Assembly (NCBI GenBank): GCA_002686195.1
Contig: NZAS01000209.1
Coordinates: 1 to 10,899 of the forward strand
DNA: 10,899 nt
Source: Candidatus Pacearchaeota archaeon
GTDB taxonomy: Archaea > Nanoarchaeota > Nanoarchaeia > Pacearchaeales > GW2011-AR1
Direction of reading: 5' to 3'
In this document: positions 6,294-10,899 of the stretch, piece after piece
Numbering within the stretch: position 1 is the first letter of the stretch
How the letters are laid out: each line of letters opens with the position of its first letter
The notes under the pieces: model-generated
Seen by the model: only the letters and a program-made list of their open reading frames with translations
Databases searched by the model: none
What the model was told of the DNA's origin: nothing
Program-made: the position numbers and the translations under genes

Positions 6294-6886
6294 AGATCAC
6301 ACGTAGACAATTAAGAAAGATTATAAAGGAAGAGCTGACAGAAGCCAGAGGAGACTTTGCAGACAGATATGGTCCAGGCCCAACAGCTCACATGTCTCCG
6401 GAGCGAAGGAGAGGTGCGCAGGAGCGAATCGATCTGCATGGCGAGATTCAAAAAACGTACAGGAAAGACGTTTCTAGACCAGATATAGTTGATCGCGATC
6501 TCGAAGATATGGAAAAGAACTACTACAAAAAATTAGACAACGACTACTACAATGAGCCTTACGAGCATGAGCCAGGCAATGAGCCTGACAAGCTCTATGC
6601 TGTCGTTCAGTTATTCGGCCGGGGTGACAAGGGAGAGATAACAGTGTACAAGGACCTTGACGTCGAGGTCGAGGGCGGAAGTGAAACTCTCGCCGAGCCG
6701 CACGGATTGCATGCTGATGGCGGGCATCGTAGACCGATAGGCTCATCGAATAAGGATGGAGATCCGCACCCTGATGACTTCTACGGTCCGGATGACGAAT
6801 TGTCAGCGGCGAACCTAAGGGTGATCGCGAAAGTTCTAAGCGACAACGATCTAGATCCTAAGTATGATTTGTACTTCATAGGATAG
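6290..6886 (+). CDS. Motif-family protein, 198 residues, unknown body
   Basis: It begins MKITRRQLRKIIKEEL, immediately followed by TEARGDF, so L16-T-E18 before Ala is a very good [L/I]xE site. Residues about 20-65 are charged and helical. A Tyr/Asn/Glu/Pro-rich linker follows (near 75-97, with YYKK and EPYEHEP). A beta-rich part comes next (KLYAVVQLFGRGDKGEITVY, about 101-120), then a loop rich in Gly, His and Asp and a C-terminal helix and strand (LRVIAKVL to YDLYFIG). I do not recognise a fold. The start overlaps the upstream stop as ATGA. The next gene, cysteine synthase, starts seven bases after its stop. Confidence 0.83.
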   Translation: MKITRRQLRKIIKEELTEARGDFADRYGPGPTAHMSPERRRGAQERIDLHGEIQKTYRKDVSRPDIVDRDLEDMEKNYYKKLDNDYYNEPYEHEPGNEPDKLYAVVQLFGRGDKGEITVYKDLDVEVEGGSETLAEPHGLHADGGHRRPIGSSNKDGDPHPDDFYGPDDELSAANLRVIAKVLSDNDLDPKYDLYFIG

Positions 6887-6893
6887 CATCAAG

Positions 6894-7787
6894 GTGATCG
6901 ATAATTTCGCCGCAAGGCAATTTAGTTGCTATACCAGATGCTCGCCGCTAATCAAGATATCTGATAGGCTGTACGCGAAACTTGAATCGTATAACCCTAC
7001 AGGGTCCATCAAGGATAGGATGGTTGTGTACGTCATTGAGCAGGCTCAGAAGCGGGGAGAGATCAACGATGATACCCTCCTGGTGGAGGCGACGAGCGGC
7101 AACACAGGAATAGCGCTGGCCGCGATGGGCGCCGCACTTGGGAATCCTGTCAAGATCGTCATGCCCTGCAACATGAGTGAGGAGAGGAAACAGATGATGA
7201 GGATGTTCGGCGCGACGATCATCGAGGTGGCGGCAAGTGACTTTGACGCGGCCATAAAAAAGAGAGATGAGATCCTCGCATCATCAGACAATAGCTGGAC
7301 ACCAGATCAGTTCGCAAATCCAGACAACATCGACTGCCACAGATACATCACAGGACCAGAGATATTCAAGCAGATACCCCTCAGCGCAGAGTGGTCAGCA
7401 TTCGTCTCAGGCGCGGGAACCGGAGGGACGATAATGGGTGTCAAGAGATATACAGACAGCCATCCAAAGCTCAACGTGACATCTGTCCTTGTTGTTCCGG
7501 CAGAGGCCAGCGACAAGCACGGGATCCAGGGAATCGGCGACGGTTGCGACTTCCTCGTCAGCAGGGATGAGATGGACCACATCGTGAGGATAAAAACGAA
7601 GGACGCAAAGGATCGCGCTCGACGCCTTGCCAGGGAGACAGGCCTCCTCGTCGGCATCTCGTCAGGTGCAAACGTGCTAGCTGCAGAACAGTATGTCCAT
7701 GCACGCACACTCTCACACCCAGATGACACAGGTCTCGTCATCACGATCCTCCCTGACAGGGGTGAGAGATACATGAGTGTGCTGTGA
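6894..7787 (+). CDS. Cysteine synthase-like PLP enzyme (CysK/CysM family)
   Basis: A 297-residue fold-type II PLP enzyme, close to the ~300 residues usual for O-acetylserine sulfhydrylase, which makes cysteine from O-acetylserine and sulfide. The main motifs are all present: NPTGSIKDR (34-42) with K40 as the PLP lysine, TSGNTG (67-72) for the substrate carboxylate, GTGGT (175-179) for the PLP phosphate, HGIQGIGDG (209-217), GISSGAN (254-260), and a C-terminal ILPDRGERY (285-293). The N-terminus before the PLP lysine is short, and the usual IGNTP is replaced by TRCSP. The start is a GTG with AGGA ten bases upstream; no better ATG is available. It carries no tag and has no sulfur-pathway neighbour here, and reads as an intact auxiliary metabolic gene inserted among the motif genes. 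CysK against CysM, or a related beta-replacement enzyme, cannot be settled by eye. Confidence 0.9.
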   Translation: MIDNFAARQFSCYTRCSPLIKISDRLYAKLESYNPTGSIKDRMVVYVIEQAQKRGEINDDTLLVEATSGNTGIALAAMGAALGNPVKIVMPCNMSEERKQMMRMFGATIIEVAASDFDAAIKKRDEILASSDNSWTPDQFANPDNIDCHRYITGPEIFKQIPLSAEWSAFVSGAGTGGTIMGVKRYTDSHPKLNVTSVLVVPAEASDKHGIQGIGDGCDFLVSRDEMDHIVRIKTKDAKDRARRLARETGLLVGISSGANVLAAEQYVHARTLSHPDDTGLVITILPDRGERYMSVL

Positions 7788-7825
7788 CGACACTGTGATA
7801 ATAGATGTAGAACTCACGCGAGACA

Positions 7826-7848
7826 GAGAATAGATATTACATGAGGAA
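7826..7848 (+). promoter_or_regulatory. Leader element, copy 2
   Basis: GAGAATAGATATTACA (7826-7841) runs into ATGAGGAA (7841-7848). Compared with 4858-4883, the box has one substitution and the junction lacks three bases. The GAGGAA (7843-7848) is ten bases before the chosen start at 7859. The element restarts the motif-gene run after the cysteine synthase gene. Confidence 0.5.
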
Positions 7849-7858
7849 GATACAACAT

Positions 7859-8173
7859 ATGAAAATCTCAAGACGACAACTTTCAGAGATTATCAGAGAG
7901 GAATTAACCGTCATATCTGAAATCAGTGATGCCTCCGACGGGGATGAGATAGAATCAGATGATGGTAATCTATACTTAGATCTTACAAAAACAATACGCG
8001 CTGCAAAGGATACCGGTGTCGATCTAGACGGTACAGTCCACGCAATAGGTGAGGTGCTGACAGATCAAATGTATGTAGGATACAGCACTGAGGATGTCTT
8101 GACTGCATTTGGAAAGTGGATGAAACGGAAAGAACAAGAGCAGTTAAAGAGCTATAGAGGCGTTGGGAGATAA
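7859..8173 (+). CDS. Motif-family protein, 104 residues
   Basis: It begins MKISRRQLSEIIREEL. An in-frame ATG at 7841 would add six residues, but that ATG lies inside the leader element and would place the ribosome site within the gene, so 7859 is chosen. I19-S-E21 is a possible [L/I]xE site. The next stretch is acidic (SDASDGDEIESDDG). The second half looks like a compact helical domain (LTKTIRAAKDTGVDLDGT, then EDVLTAFGKWMKRKEQEQ), with a basic end. No family is recognised. Its stop is followed four bases later by the next motif gene. Confidence 0.8.
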   Translation: MKISRRQLSEIIREELTVISEISDASDGDEIESDDGNLYLDLTKTIRAAKDTGVDLDGTVHAIGEVLTDQMYVGYSTEDVLTAFGKWMKRKEQEQLKSYRGVGR

Positions 8174-8177
8174 CAAA

Positions 8178-8486
8178 ATGAAAATCACAAAGAGCCAACT
8201 AAGAAGTATCATCAAGGAGGAACTAACTGTCGAGTTTTTCGGAAGGACGACAGAAAAAGAGACGACAGAAAAAGATAGGCTAGAGTCTCTTGTTGCAGAT
8301 GACCCTGCAAGACGTGCACTTGGTGAATCACAGGTTCAGGGATCGTTACAGATGGCGAGGGATCTTGCTCAACATAATGCCAGGGTAAAGCTATCAGATA
8401 TGACAGGTGAGAGCAAGATATCAGCAAGACAGATAGACGGCGCGCTTGTTGATAACACATTCTACGTTGTCATGGAGTTGAGGTAG
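8178..8486 (+). CDS. Motif-family protein, 102 residues, with tandem TTEK repeat
   Basis: It begins MKITKSQLRSIIKEEL, after GGGAGA at 8165-8170. A TTG at 8163 in the same frame is not needed and would overlap the upstream gene. A perfect 15-base tandem duplication encodes TTEKETTEKD at about residues 24-33. The following helical segment (DRLESLVADDPARRALG, then QMARDLAQHNARVKL) and a beta-like end (DNTFYVVMELR) are not recognised. This is the one copy whose tag has no second [L/I]xE after position 14. The tag DNA is nearly identical to that of the next gene at 8489, pointing to recent duplication or gene conversion. Confidence 0.82.
   Translation: MKITKSQLRSIIKEELTVEFFGRTTEKETTEKDRLESLVADDPARRALGESQVQGSLQMARDLAQHNARVKLSDMTGESKISARQIDGALVDNTFYVVMELR
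8246..8275 (+). repeat. Perfect 15-base tandem duplication in a coding region
   Basis: GACGACAGAAAAAGA occurs twice head to tail, at 8246-8260 and 8261-8275. Being a multiple of three, it keeps the frame. The perfect identity indicates a recent slippage event or a site that could vary in copy number. Confidence 0.9.
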
Positions 8487-8488
8487 AC

Positions 8489-9481
8489 ATGAAGATCACA
8501 AAGAGACAGCTAAGAAGTATCATCAAGGAGGAGATGAGCAGGCTCACAGAGGTCGCACAGCTCTATCATCCTGGTGAGGGACTATACCGCTCAGAATCAG
8601 TTCTAACAAGCCAGGTGGGCTTCAGCTGGGGACAGTATCCCCAGGGCGGCGAGGTCGGCGGAGACTGGTATTACATCTTGCCTGAGAGAGATGAGCTAGG
8701 AGAGATCCAGCGGAACGGCGACCCATTCACGTATACAAAGGCGGGGATGGAGAGCCCAGACGTAAGGGTTGTGTCTGGTCCTGAGAGTATGAAGAATGCG
8801 ATAGGGAGGTCTATCCCGCTTCCTGAGGCGTGGGATGGCGTGGGACCTGTGACATCTGCGGCGGATGAGGTGATACCTGACATCGATAATTTAGAGGGAA
8901 TGGAGGATCAGCCCTGGCCTGATGTCGATCTTCCTGACACTGCTTCAAATGCTGTAGGTGAAACACAGGGTGTTCCCTCTGGTGAAAGCTTCCAGGAAGA
9001 AGGGTGGACCTGGAAAAAACTGGGATCTCTACATGATTATTGGCCCAGGGGAGAATATCACTTTCAATGGGGTCGTGATGAGTTCGACCCGGCAGGTGTG
9101 TGGGTAGGCCGTCATCGTGCTGGGCGCAGCGGGGTTAAGTATGTTACACGAGATGAAACATATGGAAGCGGTCCTATCAACCCCGGAGCTGTACAAGTTC
9201 GTAAGATTAGAGGATCATCAATATTCAATGATCTTGAAAAAACTTGGTCTGAGTATAATGCTCATCTCTTTGAGACAGTTAAGATCACAAGAGGCCAGAT
9301 AAGGATGATGATCGAGGCTGCCGGAGACAAACCTCCGGGCTGGGACAGGATGCATGTTGACGAGAAGCTAGAGGAGCTGATAAACTATGTGCTTGGTCTA
9401 GACGATGCCCAGACAAACCTCACTGATCGCGTTGAAGAAGTTGAGACAGTGGTAACTGCAGTAGAAAAAGAAACAGCATAA
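8489..9481 (+). CDS. Motif-family protein, 330 residues, with a second internal tag
   Basis: It begins MKITKRQLRSIIKEEM; GAGG at 8480-8483 is the likely ribosome site. L19-T-E21 follows the tag. Residues about 25-135 are Gly/Pro/Asp-rich and look beta-like. A second Trp-rich beta region (about 172-240: WTWKKLG, DYWPRGEYHFQWG, AGVWVGRHR) may be a repeat of a small barrel. At V264 a second tag copy occurs, VKITRGQIRMMIEA, followed by ~50 residues with a heptad-like acidic helix (LEELINYVLGL to RVEEVETVV), probably a coiled coil. The internal tag begins with GTT, so it is not a start as it stands, and the gene looks like a fusion of two family members. Function unknown. Confidence 0.83.
   Translation: MKITKRQLRSIIKEEMSRLTEVAQLYHPGEGLYRSESVLTSQVGFSWGQYPQGGEVGGDWYYILPERDELGEIQRNGDPFTYTKAGMESPDVRVVSGPESMKNAIGRSIPLPEAWDGVGPVTSAADEVIPDIDNLEGMEDQPWPDVDLPDTASNAVGETQGVPSGESFQEEGWTWKKLGSLHDYWPRGEYHFQWGRDEFDPAGVWVGRHRAGRSGVKYVTRDETYGSGPINPGAVQVRKIRGSSIFNDLEKTWSEYNAHLFETVKITRGQIRMMIEAAGDKPPGWDRMHVDEKLEELINYVLGLDDAQTNLTDRVEEVETVVTAVEKETA
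9278..9325 (+). repeat. Internal copy of the tag, start codon lost
   Basis: Encodes VKITRGQIRMMIEAAG (residues 264-279 of the protein starting at 8489). The first codon is GTT, so the tag is read only as part of the longer protein. M-I-E before Ala-Ala retains the xxE-small-residue pattern one position earlier than in the other copies. Confidence 0.7.
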
Positions 9482-9512
9482 TGAGGCTGCTAGCACAACG
9501 CGGTAGGAAGAC

Positions 9513-9632
9513 ATGAATAACTTTTTGAAAGATGGAGACTGGAAAGTAAAAAGCGGAGTATTCTCACGAGGCTGGCAACCACCGAGCGATATCGTCCTTC
9601 CAGAGCCTGATAACGGCTATGAGTTTATGTGA
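9513..9632 (+). CDS. Small 39-residue protein
   Basis: An ATG with a good ribosome site (AGGA at 9505-9508, four bases before) opens MNNFLKDGDWKVKSGVFSRG and 19 more residues. The composition is that of a normal protein (Trp at 10 and 21, a Pro-rich acidic second half) and it fills most of the 210-base gap between two motif genes. It lacks the tag. No family is recognised; it may be a small structural or regulatory peptide. Confidence 0.5.
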   Translation: MNNFLKDGDWKVKSGVFSRGWQPPSDIVLPEPDNGYEFM

Positions 9633-9642
9633 CGCATTTCAT

Positions 9643-9678
9643 CAATATCTTTCTCGTGTTGTGCAATATCTATAGATA
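9643..9678 (+). promoter_or_regulatory. Direct repeat and palindrome before the motif gene at 9692
   Basis: CAATATCT occurs at 9643-9650 and 9664-9671, 21 bases apart start to start, which places both on the same helical face. The second runs into a perfect 12-base palindrome, TATCTATAGATA (9667-9678). TATAGATAAA (9671-9680) could serve as a -10 box like the leader boxes at 4858 and 7826. Between the repeats, TTCTCGTGTTG resembles 3263-3273. An operator-promoter is likely, but unproven. Confidence 0.4.
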
Positions 9679-9691
9679 AAAGAGACGTTTG

Positions 9692-10159
9692 ATGAGACTA
9701 ACACGTAAGCAGCTAAGACTCCTGATACTAGAGACAGCGATGGATGCTCATGTCTTAGAGCAAAGCACAACCACACGTAGAGGAGAGAAGATGTCTAGAT
9801 TCGTTGTGCGAGACCAGATCATTGTTACACTCCCTGGTGGTGATGTCGACCTTGAGAGCTCTATCATCACGATAAAGGATGTGCTCACAAATGACAGGCA
9901 TGAGGTGAGAGGTGATGATATGCCTGTAACCCTTGGCGGCATCATCGAGGTGATCGACATATCACCGACTAGGCCAGACTACGTGCCAGGTGAGAAGAGA
10001 ATGAGCTCCGTCATAGCGAGAGATCTTGTTACAAAGGAGGAGTTCTTCCTTCCGTTTAAGCTATCACCTGGCGAGACCTTAGGCACAGATGAGGCACAGG
10101 ACAGTGATATCACATATGACACAAATCCCACCTGGGCCCTTCCGTATTACGGACCGTGA
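9692..10159 (+). CDS. Motif-family protein, 155 residues, beta-rich body
   Basis: It begins MRLTRKQLRLLILETA, a divergent tag. A TTG at 9689 is in frame, but the ATG at 9692 aligns with the family. I12-L-E14 and L22-E-Q give possible processing sites. The body, about residues 35-130, is rich in strands: FVVRDQIIVTLPGGDVD, SSIITIKDVL, VTLGGIIEVIDI, SSVIARDLVTKEEFFLPF. It resembles a small beta-barrel, perhaps of the SH3-like kind seen elsewhere in the window. It ends in an acidic, Pro-containing tail. No catalytic motif is seen. A palindrome and direct repeat lie just upstream. Confidence 0.8.
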   Translation: MRLTRKQLRLLILETAMDAHVLEQSTTTRRGEKMSRFVVRDQIIVTLPGGDVDLESSIITIKDVLTNDRHEVRGDDMPVTLGGIIEVIDISPTRPDYVPGEKRMSSVIARDLVTKEEFFLPFKLSPGETLGTDEAQDSDITYDTNPTWALPYYGP

Positions 10160-10195
10160 CAGTTCAGAACTTGACCGTTCAATGGAGATAGAAGC

Positions 10196-10423
10196 ATGCA
10201 CATCACGCGTAGACAATTAAGAGATCTCATATCGGAGATCTATCACAAGAATGTCATGCCGATGAAGGACATTATGTCTCCTGAGGATCAGCACGAGATG
10301 CGCGTCATCCAGCTACAGAACTTCTTTCTCATGATGAGGAGACAGGGAAATAGCAATGAGGAGATCATTGCTGCCACACGACAGGCATTGCAGTCAATAC
10401 TAAGTAAGCAAGAGAATACTTAA
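10196..10423 (+). CDS. Motif-family protein, 75 residues, helical
   Basis: It begins MHITRRQLRDLISEIY, after GGAG at 10184-10187. I12-S-E14 matches the conserved triplet. The rest is short and nearly all helical: SPEDQHEMRVIQLQNFFLMMRRQG, then NSNEEIIAATRQALQSILSK. It may be a two-helix hairpin or a small interaction domain. It is the smallest complete family member, showing that the tag can be attached to very small bodies. No family is recognised. Confidence 0.78.
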   Translation: MHITRRQLRDLISEIYHKNVMPMKDIMSPEDQHEMRVIQLQNFFLMMRRQGNSNEEIIAATRQALQSILSKQENT

Positions 10424-10446
10424 TAATCATAAGAGGTCAGACACAG

Positions 10447-10899
10447 ATGAAGATCACAAGCAAACAACTAAGAGATATCATGGCAGAGGAGCTCACAAGA
10501 GCAAACAGCGACAGTCGCAAAATGAAAGTGACGCGAAATGACCTAAGAGTGATCATCAAGGAAGAGCTATCAGCAGTTCTTCATGAGGCTGACTCGGACG
10601 GAGACGGGAGGTCAGACAAAGAAGAGCTCGAGGACATCGCCGCTGGGATGGAAGAGGAAGAGGATGAATATCGTTACGACTTCGATCCTCACTACGAGCA
10701 GGAGATGGAGAGGGTGGATAGGGCTGAGTATAACGCAGAGAGAGCGAAAGAGAAGAAGAAATTCCTCAAGGGTGATGAAGAGACAGGTTCGCTGGGACAA
10801 GAGCGAGAATGGATCGAGGAGTTCATAGCTGAGGATCCGGATAAAATTTCCATGGTGGCGGCTGCTCTTTCAAAATTCTATGATGGCTTAATGGATGAG
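10447..10899 (+). CDS. Motif-family protein with two tags in tandem and an EF-hand-like cassette (3' end outside window)
   Basis: The frame is open for 151 codons from the ATG at 10447 to the window edge. It begins MKITSKQLRDIMAEEL, and at M26 a second complete tag follows, MKVTRNDLRVIIKEEL. L45-H-E47 then precedes cassette copy 3 (residues 49-68). This tag, L/V-x-E-Ala, cassette order is the same as in both halves of the protein at 5307. The remaining part is highly charged and helical (EMERVDRAEYNAERAKEKKK, about 85-104), ending in an apparent small helical domain (FIAEDPDKISMVAAALSKFY). M26 could also be a separate start, but it has no clear ribosome site. Product unknown. Confidence 0.83.
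   Translation, partial: MKITSKQLRDIMAEELTRANSDSRKMKVTRNDLRVIIKEELSAVLHEADSDGDGRSDKEELEDIAAGMEEEEDEYRYDFDPHYEQEMERVDRAEYNAERAKEKKKFLKGDEETGSLGQEREWIEEFIAEDPDKISMVAAALSKFYDGLMDE
10522..10569 (+). repeat. Second, tandem copy of the tag
   Basis: Encodes MKVTRNDLRVIIKEEL, residues 26-41 of the protein starting at 10447, only nine residues after the end of the first tag. The full MKxT start is kept, unlike the internal copies at 5958 and 9278. Confidence 0.8.
10591..10650 (+). repeat. EF-hand-like cassette, copy 3
   Basis: Encodes DSDGDGRSDKEELEDIAAGM. Ten bases differ from copy 1 but only one residue changes (Gln to Glu). The last 21 bases are identical to copy 1. Confidence 0.85.

Noticed and set aside
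7841..7843. ATG at 7841 as start of the gene placed at 7859
   Set aside because: It lies in the shared leader element and overlaps the GAGGAA ribosome site. The tag begins at 7859 in line with the other family members.
8163..8165. TTG at 8163 as start of the gene placed at 8178
   Set aside because: It overlaps the end of the previous gene. The ATG at 8178 starts the tag exactly and has GGGAGA upstream.
8210..8535. AAGGAGG words within the tag coding sequence (8178 and 8489 genes) as internal ribosome sites
   Set aside because: They result from the codons for the Lys-Glu-Glu of the tag. No well-spaced start codon follows: the ATG at 8534 is too close.
9481..9516. Eleven-codon frame starting at 9481 (TAATG overlap)
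   Set aside because: Too short to support, and it ends over the start of the better supported frame at 9513.
10583..10828. 81-codon plus-strand frame and a minus-strand frame at 10612-10800
   Set aside because: Both are shadows of the open frame from 10447, which contains two tags and the cassette and runs off the window end.
1..10899. tRNA genes, CRISPR arrays, insertion sequences, attachment sites
   Set aside because: I saw no cloverleaf, spaced array, transposase-like frame with terminal repeats, or integrase. The repeats present are coding repeats of the tag and cassette.

Overview
The window looks like part of a tailed-phage (or phage-derived) genome, probably from an aquatic or marine metagenome. 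All genes are on the + strand, packed with ATGA/TAATG overlaps or gaps under 100 bases. There are two small nuclease-like genes, and most of the rest are short unrecognised proteins. No terminase, capsid, portal or tail gene lies in the window, so the phage assignment is inferred from organisation, nuclease content and the repeated N-terminal motif. No tRNA, rRNA, CRISPR array or insertion sequence was seen.

Region 1 (1-2339) is G+C rich (hand counts of two 60-base lines gave 62% and 65%). It carries the C-terminal part of a MoxR-type AAA+ ATPase and, after a hairpin and a TATAAT promoter, a protein with an HExxH metallopeptidase-like domain and a VWA/MIDAS domain. Such ATPase/VWA pairs usually act together as a chaperone-like remodelling machine.

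Region 2 (2336-4856) is more A+T rich. It holds a possible 30-residue peptide, small SH3-like beta proteins (one with two copies of the fold), a GIY-YIG nuclease-like protein, the first two members of the repeated-motif family, and a PD-(D/E)XK nuclease-like protein.

Region 3 (4858-10899) starts at a promoter-like leader that recurs at 7826. It encodes a membrane protein, then a long run of genes that nearly all begin with the same amphipathic segment, consensus MKITxxQLRxIIKEEL. Counting region 2 there are ten such genes and 13 motif copies; three copies are internal (5958, 9278, 10522). Downstream of the motif the proteins are mostly unrelated. An EF-hand-like cassette (DxDGDGRSDKxELEDIAAGM) follows the motif three times. 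A complete cysteine synthase gene (6894-7787) without the motif interrupts the run.

The most interesting hypothesis is that the shared segment is a removable targeting tag. Twelve of 13 copies have [I/M]xE at positions 12-14, and many have a further [L/I/V]xE before a small residue. This resembles the [L/I]xE sites cut by T4-type prohead proteases in capsid-targeting sequences of internal head proteins. The run would then encode proteins loaded into the head and possibly delivered to the host. This is inference from sequence alone.
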